A stretch of DNA of 64,000 bases from Pseudonocardia ammonioxydans (GCF_900115005.1 NZ_FOUY01000026.1:1-64000), one strand, 5' to 3'; counted from the stretch's first letter, positions 8,968-17,299 are shown. Program-made: numbers and translations. The notes: generated by a model from the sequence alone, not told the origin.

Positions 8968-10485
8968 GTGCCGCACACGCTTCCCGTCATGGACGCCGCC
9001 GACATCGTCGTCTTCGGCGGTACCGGCGACCTCGCCATGCGCAAACTGCTGCCCGCGCTGTACCTGCGCGACCGCGACGACCAGCTCGCCGAGGGCACCC
9101 GCATCGTCGCCGTGTCCCGCTCCGGCCTCGGCGACGACGGTTACCGGGACAAGGTCGACTCCGAGCTGCGCCGGACCGCGCCCCGCTGGGCCGGCCCCGA
9201 CGCCTGCGCCGACGACGACGTGCACTCCCGGTTCCTGCGGCGACTGCACCACGTGACGCTCGACGTCGCCGACGACGACTGGTCCGAGCTGTCCGGCCTG
9301 CTGGGGCCCGCGGACGAGGACGGAGCGCGGATCCGCGTGCTCTACCTCGCCTCCGCGCCGCAGCTGTTCGGGCGGATCTGCGTCGGCAGCGCGCAGGCCG
9401 GCATCGTCGACGACCGCACCCGCGTGGTGCTGGAGAAACCGCTGGGCCACGACCTGAGCTCGGCGCGCGAGATCAACGACGAGGTCGGCTCGGTCTTCGC
9501 CGAGGAGCAGATCTACCGGATCGACCACTACCTCGGTAAGGAGACCGTCCAGAACCTGCTGGTCCTGCGGTTCGGCAACTCGCTGTTCGAGCCACTGTGG
9601 AACGCCGGCCAGATCGACCACGTGCAGATCACCGTGGCCGAGTCGATCGGCGTCGGGAACCGGGCCGACTACTACGACGACAGCGGCGCGCTGCGCGACA
9701 TGGTGCAGAACCACCTGTTGCAGCTGCTCTGCCTGGTCGCGATGGAGCCACCCGCGCGGATCGACGGCGAGGGGGTGCGCGACGAGAAGCTCAAGGTGCT
9801 GCGCTCACTGACCCCGCTCGAGGGTCCCGGAGTCGTCCGCGACACCGTGCGCGGGCGCTATACCGAGGGGCTGGTCGACGGCACCGCCGTGCCTGGCTAC
9901 ACGACCGAGCTGGCCGAGTCCCGGGCCGGTACGCCACGCGAGCAGGAGCCCTCGAACACCGAGACGTTCGTGGCGCTGCGCGCCGAGGTCGCGAACTGGC
10001 GCTGGGCCGGGGTGCCGTTCTACCTGCGCACCGGCAAGCGGCTGGCCCGGCACGCCTCGGAGATCGTCGTGCAGTTCAAGCCGGTCCCGCACTCGATCTT
10101 CCCGGCGTTCGGGGAGGAGCTGCCCGCGAACCGGCTCGTGCTGCGGCTGCAGCCCGACGAGGGCGTGCGGCTGCACATGACCGCGAAGGAGCCCGGGCCC
10201 GGCGGGATCCGCCCGATCCCGGCGCCGCTGGACCTGAGCTTCGCGCGCACCTTCGGCGACCGGCTGCCGGACGCCTACGAGCGGCTGCTGATGGACGTGC
10301 TGCGCGGCAACCCGACCCTGTTCATGCGCCGCGACGAGATCGAGGCCGCCTGGCGCTGGGTGGAACCGATCATGCGGACCTGGGCGGACACCGACCAGCA
10401 GCCGCGCCCGTACGCGGCGGGCAGCGACGGCCCCGCGGCCGCCGCGACGCTGATCGAGCGCGACGGGCGTACATGGGGCTCGTGA
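8968..10485 (+). CDS. zwf: Glucose-6-phosphate 1-dehydrogenase
   Basis: Zwf oxidises glucose 6-phosphate to 6-phosphogluconolactone with NAD(P)+, feeding both the pentose phosphate and Entner-Doudoroff routes; edd-eda is 4.5 kb away. The 505-residue chain has the N-terminal nucleotide motif FGGTGDLAMRKLLPAL near residue 17, VLEKPLGHDL near 155, and the active-site signature RIDHYLGKE near 185. The GTG at 8968 was chosen for its AGGAGAGGG ribosome site and normal family length; the frame is open further upstream through the promoter. Its stop codon lies inside the hairpin at 10481-10522. No lactonase or opcA is adjacent. Confidence 0.94.
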   Translation: MPHTLPVMDAADIVVFGGTGDLAMRKLLPALYLRDRDDQLAEGTRIVAVSRSGLGDDGYRDKVDSELRRTAPRWAGPDACADDDVHSRFLRRLHHVTLDVADDDWSELSGLLGPADEDGARIRVLYLASAPQLFGRICVGSAQAGIVDDRTRVVLEKPLGHDLSSAREINDEVGSVFAEEQIYRIDHYLGKETVQNLLVLRFGNSLFEPLWNAGQIDHVQITVAESIGVGNRADYYDDSGALRDMVQNHLLQLLCLVAMEPPARIDGEGVRDEKLKVLRSLTPLEGPGVVRDTVRGRYTEGLVDGTAVPGYTTELAESRAGTPREQEPSNTETFVALRAEVANWRWAGVPFYLRTGKRLARHASEIVVQFKPVPHSIFPAFGEELPANRLVLRLQPDEGVRLHMTAKEPGPGGIRPIPAPLDLSFARTFGDRLPDAYERLLMDVLRGNPTLFMRRDEIEAAWRWVEPIMRTWADTDQQPRPYAAGSDGPAAAATLIERDGRTWGS

Positions 10486-10522
10486 GTGGTTGTCGCGGCC
10501 CTGACCGCGACAACCACTCACG
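10481..10522. terminator. Symmetric hairpin that supplies stop codons to zwf and cobM
   Basis: Arms at 10481-10498 and 10505-10522 are an exact 18-bp inverted repeat around a six-base loop (CCCTGA). Because the arms are mirror images, each strand reads TCGTGAGTGG: TGA at 10483-10485 ends zwf and the mirrored TGA at 10518-10520 ends cobM. It must act as a bidirectional terminator if it acts as one. A near-identical copy, with one compensated base-pair change, is at 38653-38692. Confidence 0.85.
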
Positions 10523-11261
10523 ACCGGCTTCGCCCCACCGAGTACAGGTGTGAGTCCGGGAAGTGCCGGGCCGCGAGCGCCTCGCCGACGATGACCACGG
10601 CGGTGCGCTCGATCCCGGCCTCCCGGACCGCCGCGGGCATCCCCGCCAGGGTCCCGCGCAGCACGACCTCGTGCGGCCGCGACGCGTGCGCGACCACGGC
10701 GGCCGGGCAGTCGCCGCCGTAGGCCGGGGCGAGGGCCTCGACGACCTCGTCGATGCGGTGCACGGCCAGGTGCAGCACGACGGTCCCGCCGGCCTGCCCG
10801 AGGGCCACGAGCCCCTCGTGGTCGGGCATCGGGGTGGCCCGGGCCGCGATCCGGGTGAGGGTCACGGTCTGCGCGACGGTCGGCACCGTCAGCTCCCGGC
10901 CCAGCGCGGCGGCCGCCGCCGCATAGGCGGGGACCCCGGGACACACGTCGTACGGGACACCCTGCTCCTCGAGCCGGCGCATCTGCTCGGCCAGCGCGGA
11001 GAACACCGACGGGTCCCCGGACGCCAACCGGGCGACGTCGAGGCCGTGCCGGTGCGCGCGCACCATCTCGTCGGTGATCTCGTCGAGGGTCATCAGCGCC
11101 GTGTCGATCGTGCGCGCGTCGGGCGGGCAGATCTCGAGCATCTCCGGCGGCACCAGGCTGCCGGCGTAGAGGCAGACCGGGGACGCGGCGATGAGGTCAC
11201 GGGCCCGCAGGGTCAGCAGGTCGACCGCCCCCGGCCCCGCCCCGATGAAGTGCACGGTCAC
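10518..11261 (-). CDS. cobM: Precorrin-4 C11-methyltransferase
   Basis: CobM adds the C11 methyl group from S-adenosylmethionine during corrin ring synthesis. The 247-residue protein shows the tetrapyrrole methylase fold: VHFIGAGPGAVDLLTLRA at the N-terminus, CLYAGSLVPPEML, the RLASGDPSVF loop near residue 78 and VCPGVPAYAAAAAALG near 105. The GTG at 11261 overlaps the cobL stop in a GTGA arrangement, which fixes the start and indicates translational coupling. It is the last gene of the bluB-cobT, cobL, cobM run. Confidence 0.93.
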   Translation of the reverse strand: MTVHFIGAGPGAVDLLTLRARDLIAASPVCLYAGSLVPPEMLEICPPDARTIDTALMTLDEITDEMVRAHRHGLDVARLASGDPSVFSALAEQMRRLEEQGVPYDVCPGVPAYAAAAAALGRELTVPTVAQTVTLTRIAARATPMPDHEGLVALGQAGGTVVLHLAVHRIDEVVEALAPAYGGDCPAAVVAHASRPHEVVLRGTLAGMPAAVREAGIERTAVVIVGEALAARHFPDSHLYSVGRSRS

Positions 11262-12658
11262 GACTGGGATCCCTTCTGATAGCTCCACAGGGTCACCGGC
11301 ATCGCCGTCCGCCAGCCGTGGAAGCTGTGCTCACCCACCCCGTCGGCTCCGCCTCCTGCCGTCCCCGGCCGGCGGCCGAGGGGTTCGGCGCGGGCCACCT
11401 GCAGCCGGACGAGCTCACCGCCGTGGTCGGCGTGCGCGGCGGCGAGCCGCGCCTCGGTCTGCACGGTGACGGCGTTGGCGACGAGCCGGCCGCCGGGCCG
11501 CAACGCGGCCAGGCAGGCGTCGAGGACACCGTCGCGGGTCAGTCCGCCACCGACGAAGATCACGTCCGGCTCCGGGAGCCCCGCGAGCACCTCGGGTGCC
11601 CGCCCGGTGACGACGCGCAGGCCCGGCACCCCGAGCGCGGCGGCGTTGGCCGCGACCCGGTCGGCACGCTCGGAACGGGACTCGACGGCGACCGCGCGGC
11701 AGGTCGGATGTGCCCGCATCCACTCGATGCCGATCGAGCCGGAGCCGGCGCCGACGTCCCACAGCAGCTCGCCGGGCCGCGGGGCCAGGTGGGCGAGGGT
11801 GACGGCCCGGACCTCGCGCTTGGTCAGCTGGCCGTCGTGGTCGTAGGCGGCGTCCGGCAGTCCGGGGGTCTCGCCGGGCGGGCGCAGTCCCGGGTCGGGG
11901 CGGCACTCGATGCCGACGACGTTGAGCGCGTCCGACGGGCCCCGCCAGCCGGCGGCGGTGCCGGTGACGATCCGCTCGTCGGGGGCGCCGAGCCGTTCCA
12001 GCACGGTCATCGCCGAACCGCCCCAGCCGGCGCCGGTGAGCAGCTCCGCGATCTCGGCCGGCGACCCGGCCCCGGCCGACAGCACGACGACGCGGGCCCC
12101 CGGGGCCAGGGTGCGGCGCAGCGCGTCGAGCGGGCGCCCGACGATCGACACCACCGGCACGTGCTCGGACGCCCAGCCCAGCCGGGCGCAGGCGAGGGCC
12201 ACCGACGACGGGTGCGGCAGCACCCGGAGCCGCTCCGGTCCGGCGACGCGGGCCAGGGTCGCGCCGATCCCGAAGAACATCGGGTCGCCGGAGGCGAGCA
12301 CCGCGACGCGGCGCCCGGCCAGCTCGTCCAGGATCCCGGGCAGGGCCGGGACCAGCGGCGACGGCCACGCCCGGCGCTCCCCCGGCACGGCGTTCTCCCG
12401 GGCAGTGTGCTCCCGGGCGGTGTGCTCCCGGGCAGTGCGCTCCCGGGCCGCCTGCTCCCGGCCGGTGTCGCCCTGGGCGGCCTGCTCCCGGGTGGTGCGG
12501 TCCCCGGCCCCGGGCAGCAGGTCGAGCTGGCGTGGCCCGCCGAGCAGCACCTCGGCCTCGCGCAGGGCGGCGCGGGCGGGTTCGCCGAGCCCGGCCCAGC
12601 CGTCCGCCCCGATCCCGACGACGGTGATCACCGGCCCGTCCGGTCCGGGATCACCCAT
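11258..12658 (-). CDS. cobL: Precorrin-6Y C5,15-methyltransferase (CbiE-CbiT fusion)
   Basis: CobL methylates C5 and C15 and decarboxylates the ring side chain in corrin synthesis. The 466-residue protein has a CbiE-type methylase domain (from VITVVGIGADG at residue 10 to about 245) and a CbiT-type domain (about 250-440) with the SAM motif WDVGAGSGSIGIEWM near residue 305. The ATG at 12658 overlaps the preceding cobT stop by eight bases. Residues 54-89 are about seven charged pentapeptides of the TAREH kind, encoded by 15-bp tandem DNA repeats; this insertion lies early in the CbiE domain and is unusual. Confidence 0.92.
   Translation of the reverse strand: MGDPGPDGPVITVVGIGADGWAGLGEPARAALREAEVLLGGPRQLDLLPGAGDRTTREQAAQGDTGREQAARERTAREHTAREHTARENAVPGERRAWPSPLVPALPGILDELAGRRVAVLASGDPMFFGIGATLARVAGPERLRVLPHPSSVALACARLGWASEHVPVVSIVGRPLDALRRTLAPGARVVVLSAGAGSPAEIAELLTGAGWGGSAMTVLERLGAPDERIVTGTAAGWRGPSDALNVVGIECRPDPGLRPPGETPGLPDAAYDHDGQLTKREVRAVTLAHLAPRPGELLWDVGAGSGSIGIEWMRAHPTCRAVAVESRSERADRVAANAAALGVPGLRVVTGRAPEVLAGLPEPDVIFVGGGLTRDGVLDACLAALRPGGRLVANAVTVQTEARLAAAHADHGGELVRLQVARAEPLGRRPGTAGGGADGVGEHSFHGWRTAMPVTLWSYQKGSQS
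12392..12496. repeat. About seven tandem 15-bp repeats inside cobL
   Basis: Units begin at 12392, 12407, 12422, 12437, 12452, 12467 and 12482, with the shared core CTCCCGGGC. They are in frame and encode (T/A)(A/T)REx pentapeptides. The first three units are most alike. Confidence 0.9.
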
Positions 12659-14390
12659 CGGTCTTGTCCGTGACCCCGGCGCTGTCGAACGTCGCGACGT
12701 CGGCCATCGCGCGTGCCGCGCCCTGCAGCACCGGCAGGGCCAGCAACGCCCCGGTGCCCTCGCCGAGGCGCATGTCGAGCTCCAGCAGCGGCGTGCACCC
12801 CAGGTGCTCGAGCACCAGGCGTCCACCGGGCTCGGCGGAGCGGTGCCCGGCCAGGCAGTACCCGGGCACGTCCGGGGCGAGCGCCGCCGCGACGAGCGCA
12901 CCGGCGCCGGCGATCACGCCGTCGAGCACCACCGGGGTGCGCAGCGCGGCGGCGCCGAGCACGAACCCGGCGAGCCCGGCGTGCTCGAGCCCGCCCACGG
13001 CGGCGAGCACGCCGATCGGGTCGGCCGGGTCCGGGCGGTGGCGCTCCAGGGCGCGGCGCACGACGTCGGTCTTGCGGGCCAGGGTCGCGTCGTCGATGCC
13101 GGTGCCGCGCCCGGTCACCGTGGCCGGGTCGGCGCCGGTGAACGCGCAGACCAGCGTGGCCGCGGCGGTGGTGTTGGCGATGCCCATGTCGCCGGTGAGC
13201 AGGCAGCGGTTCCCGGCGGCCACCAGGTCGCGGGCCACCTCGATGCCGTGCTCGACGGCGCGGCGGGCCTGCTCCCGGGTCAGCGCGGGCCCCTCGGTCA
13301 TGTCGGCGGTGCCGTGGGCGACCTTGCGGGGCAACAGACCGGGCGCCGGGTCGAGGTCGGCGGCGACACCGACGTCGACCACCTGCACCTCGGCGCCGAG
13401 CTGACGGGCGAAGGCGTTCACCACGGCCCCACCGCCGACGATGTTGCCCACCATCTGCACGGTGACCTCCTGCGGCCACGGCGTGACGCCCTGGGCGTGC
13501 ACCCCGTGATCGCCGGCGAACACGGCGACGGCGGCCGGTGCGGGTACCGGCGGGATCGGCGTCGCGGCGATCCCGGCGAGGGTGACCGCGACGTCCTCGA
13601 CCCGGCCGAGCGCCCCGCGCGGCTTGGTCATCCGGTCCAGCCGCTCCCGGGCGGCGCCGCGGGCGGCCTCGTCGACCGGGCCGACCGCGTCCACCGTGGA
13701 CTCCAGCAGCGCGACCGGCTCGGCGCCGGGCAGGCCACGGCTGCCCCAGCCCTCCTGGTGCACGGCCCACTCCAGCGGGCGGCGGCGGGCCCAGCCGTGC
13801 CCCTCCAGCTCGGGGCGGTCCGGGAAGGCGTCGACGTGCCCGACGCAGAGGTAGGCCACGACCTCCACGTGCGGGGGCAGGTCCAGCAGCTCGTGCAGCT
13901 CGGCCAGGCCGTCGTCGCCGAAGAAGCTCACCCAGCCGACGCCCAGGCCCTCGGCCCGGGCGGCCAGCCAGAGGTTCTGCACGGCCAGCGCCGCCGAGTA
14001 CGGCCCCATCTCCGGACGCCCGTGCCGGCCCAGGGTGTGCCGGCCGCCGCGGGTCGGGTCGGCGGTGACGACGACGTTGAGCGGGGTCTCGCGGATGGCC
14101 TCGATCCGGATCGAGCGCAGCGCCTCGGCCCGGGCCGCGGGCAGCGAGGCCGCGTAGCGGGTGCGGTGCTCGTCGACCAGGGTGTGCACCCGTTCCCGGG
14201 TCGCCGGGTCGCGCACCAGCACGAAGTCCCACGGCTGGGAGAAGCCGACGCTGGGCGCGGCGTGCGCCGCCCGGAGCACCCGGGTGAGCACCTCGTCGTC
14301 GATCGGGTCGGGCCGGAACCCGGTCCGGACGTCGCGGCGGGAGTGCAGCACGTCGTAGAAGTCCTGCACCCCGGTCCTCCCGATGATCAC
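12651..14390 (-). CDS. BluB-CobT fusion: dimethylbenzimidazole synthase and phosphoribosyltransferase
   Basis: Both halves make and activate the lower ligand of cobalamin. Residues about 8-210 are BluB-like (nitroreductase fold; FYDVLHSRRDVR, then SFSQPWDFVLV-like SVGFSQPWDFVLV, then GVGWVSFFG), which cuts reduced FMN with oxygen to give 5,6-dimethylbenzimidazole. Residues about 230-579 are CobT-like (KPRGALGRVED, FAGDHGVHAQGV, LTGDMGIANTTAAA, GTGID), which forms alpha-ribazole phosphate from nicotinate mononucleotide. The fusion would pass the product straight to its user. The GTG at 14390 begins just before the BluB homology; an in-frame ATG at 14462 is possible. No cobalamin riboswitch is visible in the short upstream gap. 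Confidence 0.9.
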   Translation of the reverse strand: MIIGRTGVQDFYDVLHSRRDVRTGFRPDPIDDEVLTRVLRAAHAAPSVGFSQPWDFVLVRDPATRERVHTLVDEHRTRYAASLPAARAEALRSIRIEAIRETPLNVVVTADPTRGGRHTLGRHGRPEMGPYSAALAVQNLWLAARAEGLGVGWVSFFGDDGLAELHELLDLPPHVEVVAYLCVGHVDAFPDRPELEGHGWARRRPLEWAVHQEGWGSRGLPGAEPVALLESTVDAVGPVDEAARGAARERLDRMTKPRGALGRVEDVAVTLAGIAATPIPPVPAPAAVAVFAGDHGVHAQGVTPWPQEVTVQMVGNIVGGGAVVNAFARQLGAEVQVVDVGVAADLDPAPGLLPRKVAHGTADMTEGPALTREQARRAVEHGIEVARDLVAAGNRCLLTGDMGIANTTAAATLVCAFTGADPATVTGRGTGIDDATLARKTDVVRRALERHRPDPADPIGVLAAVGGLEHAGLAGFVLGAAALRTPVVLDGVIAGAGALVAAALAPDVPGYCLAGHRSAEPGGRLVLEHLGCTPLLELDMRLGEGTGALLALPVLQGAARAMADVATFDSAGVTDKTDG

Positions 14391-14479
14391 GCTCTGGCGG
14401 CGAACGAGCCGACCACACGCCTGTGCAGCCGCGCAACCGACGTGCCGGGGGCGGTCGGGCACCTCACATACTGGCGGGC

Positions 14480-14848
14480 ATGAACTGTCCCTGCGGCACC
14501 GGCCGTCCCGAGGACGCCTGTTGCGCCCCGGTCCTCGCCGGACGCCCGGCCCCGACCGCGGAGGCGCTGATGCGCAGCCGCTACACCGCGTTCGTCCGGG
14601 GTGACACCGCGCACCTGCTGGCGTCCTGGCATCCCTCGACCCGCCCGCGCCGCCTGGGCCCGGACCCGGGCACCGTCTGGACCGGGCTGGAGATCCTCGA
14701 CCGCACCGGCGGGTCGATGTTCGAGACCGACGGCGTCGTCGAGTTCCGCGCGCACCACGCCGGCGGAGTGCTGCACGAGCGCAGCCGCTTCGTCCGCGAG
14801 GACGGCCACTGGTTCTACGTCGACGGCGTGCTGGACCCGACTACGTAA
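14480..14848 (+). CDS. YchJ/SEC-C motif family protein (UPF0225)
   Basis: The 122-residue protein begins with a cysteine cluster, MNCPCGTGRPEDACC, and continues with EALMRSRYTAFVRGDTAHLL, both typical of the YchJ family, whose first part is a SEC-C-like zinc site and whose second part is an NTF2-like fold. The biochemical role is unknown. A CATACT hexamer lies seven bases before the ATG, fitting a leaderless transcript. It is divergent from the cobalamin operon. Confidence 0.85.
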   Translation: MNCPCGTGRPEDACCAPVLAGRPAPTAEALMRSRYTAFVRGDTAHLLASWHPSTRPRRLGPDPGTVWTGLEILDRTGGSMFETDGVVEFRAHHAGGVLHERSRFVREDGHWFYVDGVLDPTT

Positions 14849-14864
14849 CACCCTGTCTCCTGAT

Positions 14865-14894
14865 CACGACTCATCGTGGGTTCCATGATCGGGG
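14865..14894. repeat. Small hairpin and 13-bp direct-repeat half before an unknown gene
   Basis: CACGA (14865-14869) pairs with TCGTG (14874-14878). Right after it, TCCATGATCGGGG at 14882-14894 recurs exactly at 15618-15630, on the far side of the next gene. The gene at 14901-15593 is therefore bracketed by a 13-bp direct repeat. Confidence 0.7.
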
Positions 14895-14900
14895 GTAGGG

Positions 14901-15593
14901 ATGGGCAAGCCGGATCAACCACGCGACCCGAAGACCGGAAAGTGGGTTCGGCGTGGCGGGCTCGGTCTCGGTGCCGCCGCCATCGCCATCAGCGTTGCCG
15001 CGCTCGGTGGCGGGCTCGGTGCCAGCAGTGCGGTGGGGGGCGCGGCAGGAGGCGGGTCGTCCGTCTCGTCGGGCGTCGGCGGCTCCGGCTCCGGCTCGTC
15101 GGCGGCTCGCTCCGGCCGGGGCTCCTCCGAAGCACGCACGGTCCGCGCCCGTGACCGAAACCAGAGCGCTGTGGCCCGCCGGCTCGCTCGCGAGGGACGG
15201 GACGTCCAGCGGCGCGACGGTGACGTCACCACCGACTGTTCCGCGGTCTCCTACGGGCAGGTGCGGGCGTTCTTCACCGCGACCCCGTGCGACGCCGTCG
15301 GCCGCGCGCTGTTCGAGGTGCGGGAGGGCGGCGCCCGGGTCGTCGTCGCGGTCGCCGTGGTCGACATGCCCTCCGTGGACGGCGCGGTCGCCCTGAAGCG
15401 CCTGGTCGACACCCCGGGGACCGGGAACGTCCGCGAGCTGCGCACACCTCGCGGCGTGCGCTGGACGGGACACCACTACCGCTCGGCCCGGGACGCGACG
15501 ACGGTCGTCAACGCCCAGGCCGAGCCGGTCGGCCCCGGCGCCGCGGCGGCCCGGCTCGCAGGTCGCGTGGCCCGGGAGGCCGGCACGGGCTGA
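14901..15593 (+). CDS. Membrane-anchored or exported protein of unknown function
   Basis: The 230-residue protein has a basic N-terminus followed by one hydrophobic segment (about residues 19-40, GGLGLGAAAIAISVAALGGG), then a Gly/Ser-rich linker to about 75 and a soluble domain of about 140 residues outside the membrane. The soluble part has two cysteines (in TDCSAVSY and ATPCDAVG), which could form a disulfide. No family is recognised. The gene is bracketed by a 13-bp direct repeat and ends near a large compound hairpin. Confidence 0.7.
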   Translation: MGKPDQPRDPKTGKWVRRGGLGLGAAAIAISVAALGGGLGASSAVGGAAGGGSSVSSGVGGSGSGSSAARSGRGSSEARTVRARDRNQSAVARRLAREGRDVQRRDGDVTTDCSAVSYGQVRAFFTATPCDAVGRALFEVREGGARVVVAVAVVDMPSVDGAVALKRLVDTPGTGNVRELRTPRGVRWTGHHYRSARDATTVVNAQAEPVGPGAAAARLAGRVAREAGTG

Positions 15594-15621
15594 GTGGTCC
15601 CGGCCCACCACCACCGCTCCA

Positions 15622-15685
15622 TGATCGGGGAGTCGTGGTGATCCGGTGCCGGATCCGGCACCGGACCGACACGACTCCCCGATCA
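15622..15685. terminator. Compound hairpin between convergent genes
   Basis: A perfect 16-bp outer stem (15622-15637 with 15670-15685) encloses a separate 22-base perfect palindrome at 15643-15664. It lies between two convergent genes of unknown function and could terminate both. The left arm begins with the 13-bp sequence that also precedes the upstream gene. Confidence 0.75.
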
Positions 15686-15693
15686 CCGCCGGC

Positions 15694-15951
15694 TCACGGC
15701 GGCCCGGGACGGTCCCGGGACGGCTCGGCGCGCGGCCCCGCCGGGTCGGGCAGCCGGCTGCCGTACAGCCGCCACCCGCTCGCGGTCGGCTCCCAGTGCA
15801 GTTCCTCCCACGGGTCCGGGTCGATCAGCTCGAGCCGGGCCCAGAGCTCCTCGTGGGCGCGACCGGCGTCGCGCAGGGCGCGACCGAGCCGGACGAGGGC
15901 CCGGACGACGGCGCTGCCGCTGCTGTCGGGACGGGTGTTCGCACTGGTCAT
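15694..15951 (-). CDS. Small protein of unknown function
   Basis: The 85-residue protein starts at the ATG at 15951 with an AGGA ribosome site eight bases upstream. The middle is helical and basic (VVRALVRLGRALRDAGRAHEE), followed by LIDPDPWEELHW and WRLYGSRLPDP. The C-terminus is Pro/Arg-rich. I do not recognise a family; the conserved-looking Trp-rich core and clear ribosome site make it a likely real gene. It is divergent from the CoA transferase gene. Confidence 0.55.
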   Translation of the reverse strand: MTSANTRPDSSGSAVVRALVRLGRALRDAGRAHEELWARLELIDPDPWEELHWEPTASGWRLYGSRLPDPAGPRAEPSRDRPGPP

Positions 15952-16064
15952 GACGTCGATCCTGGTCCCGGCGGGACCCGTCCGGAAGCGACAGGAACGA
16001 CCGGGTTCGACAAGATCCCGCCACGGTTGTGAGCGCGCCGAGCGCGCGGCTAGCGTCCCCGGAC

Positions 16065-17243
16065 GTGGATCACTCACCGCTCGGCGACGCGCCCACCGGA
16101 GGCCCCCTCGACGGCGTGCTGGTCGCCGACTTCTCCCGGGTGCTGGCCGGGCCCTACGCGACGATGATGCTGGCCGACCTCGGCGCGACCGTGATCAAGG
16201 TGGAGGGCCCGGGCGGGGACGACACCCGCACCTGGAAGCCGCCGGTGCTCACCGACCCGGAGCACGGCGACATCGCGACATACTACCTGTCGATCAACCG
16301 GAACAAGCGGTCGATCGTGCTGGACTTCACCGACCCGGACGACCTGGCGACCGCGCGGCGGCTGGCGCAGCGCGCGGACGTGCTGGTGGAGAACATGAAG
16401 CCGGGCGGGATGGCAAAGTTCGGCCTCGACCACGCCTCGGTCGCCGAGCACAACCCGTCGGTCGTGTACTGCTCGATCTCCGGGTTCGGCAGCCGCGGCG
16501 GCGCGCACCTGCCCGGCTACGACCTGCTCGTGCAGGCCACCTCCGGGCTGATGAGCCTGACCGGCGAGGCCGACGGGCCGCCGTACCGGGCGGGCGTGGC
16601 GGTGTTCGACGTGCTGACCGGGCTGCACGCGGCGCTGGCGATCTCCTCGGCGCTGCGGCACCGGGAACGGACCGGCCAGGGCCAGCTGCTGGAGACCAAC
16701 CTGCTCTCGGTCGCGGTGTCGGCGCTGGTCAACCAGACCGAGGCCTACGTGGCCGCCGGGGCGGTGCCGCACCGGATGGGCAATGAGCACCCGAGCGTGT
16801 TCCCCTACCAGCCGATGCCGACCAAGGACGGCGAGCTGATCGTCATCGCCGCCAACGACGCGCAGTTCCGCAAGCTCGCCACCGTGCTCGGCGATCCGGC
16901 GATGGCCGAGGACCCGCGCTTCGCCACCATGTCCGACCGGATCTCGCACCGCGCGGAGATCGAGCAACGGCTGCTCGCCCGGCTGGCGACCCGCACCGCA
17001 CAGGAGTGGTACACCGCGATCACCGAGGTCGGCGTGCCCTGTGGACCGATCAACTCGGTCGACGGCGGCGTCGCGCTCGCCGAGGAGCTCGGTCTCGAGC
17101 CGGTGGTCCGGGCGCCCGACGCGGCGGCCGTCCCGACGGTCCGCAACCCGGTCACCTACTCGGCGACCCCGCCGTCGTACCGCCGTTCGCCCCCGCCGGT
17201 GGGAGCGGACTCCGCGGAGATCCGGAGCTGGCTCAACGGATAG
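16065..17243 (+). CDS. Family III CoA transferase (CaiB/BaiF type)
   Basis: The 392-residue enzyme moves CoA between carboxylic acids through an enzyme-bound aspartyl anhydride. The CaiB/BaiF landmarks are visible: LVADFSRVLAGPYATMMLADLGA-type N-terminus, VIKVEGPGGDDTR near residue 46, VENMKPGG near 112, and PGYDLLVQATSGLM near 158 with the likely catalytic aspartate. The GTG at 16065 was preferred because TAGCGT lies eight bases upstream, a leaderless pattern; an in-frame GTG at 16029 is also open. It stands alone, so the substrate is unknown. Confidence 0.88.
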   Translation: MDHSPLGDAPTGGPLDGVLVADFSRVLAGPYATMMLADLGATVIKVEGPGGDDTRTWKPPVLTDPEHGDIATYYLSINRNKRSIVLDFTDPDDLATARRLAQRADVLVENMKPGGMAKFGLDHASVAEHNPSVVYCSISGFGSRGGAHLPGYDLLVQATSGLMSLTGEADGPPYRAGVAVFDVLTGLHAALAISSALRHRERTGQGQLLETNLLSVAVSALVNQTEAYVAAGAVPHRMGNEHPSVFPYQPMPTKDGELIVIAANDAQFRKLATVLGDPAMAEDPRFATMSDRISHRAEIEQRLLARLATRTAQEWYTAITEVGVPCGPINSVDGGVALAEELGLEPVVRAPDAAAVPTVRNPVTYSATPPSYRRSPPPVGADSAEIRSWLNG

Positions 17244-17260
17244 CGTCACTCCCCGCTTTT

Positions 17261-17279
17261 CGGATAGCATGAGTATCCG
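17261..17279. promoter_or_regulatory. Inverted repeat before the DUF4188 gene
   Basis: CGGATA (17261-17266) and TATCCG (17274-17279) flank a seven-base centre, 20 bases before the ATG at 17300. The position fits a repressor operator or the 5' leader of the gene. Confidence 0.45.
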
Positions 17280-17299
17280 CTCAACGGAGAGGACGCGTC

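Noticed and set aside
6778-9714. A 978-codon open frame on the minus strand, antisense to galK, the MarR gene and zwf
   Set aside because: It crosses four well-supported genes and their promoters, its composition is the Arg/Pro/Gly/His-rich kind that high-GC antisense frames give, and no domain is visible.
12392-12496. CRISPR-like array
   Set aside because: Units are 15 bp, directly adjacent with no spacers, in frame within cobL, and there are no cas genes.
10518-14462. Horizontal-transfer island for cobalamin genes
   Set aside because: Base composition and start-codon use match the rest of the window and no mobility genes are present.
14391-14479. Cobalamin riboswitch upstream of the bluB-cobT gene
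   Set aside because: The gap is only 89 bases and I find no B12-box-like sequence or the needed helices; a covariance search would settle it.
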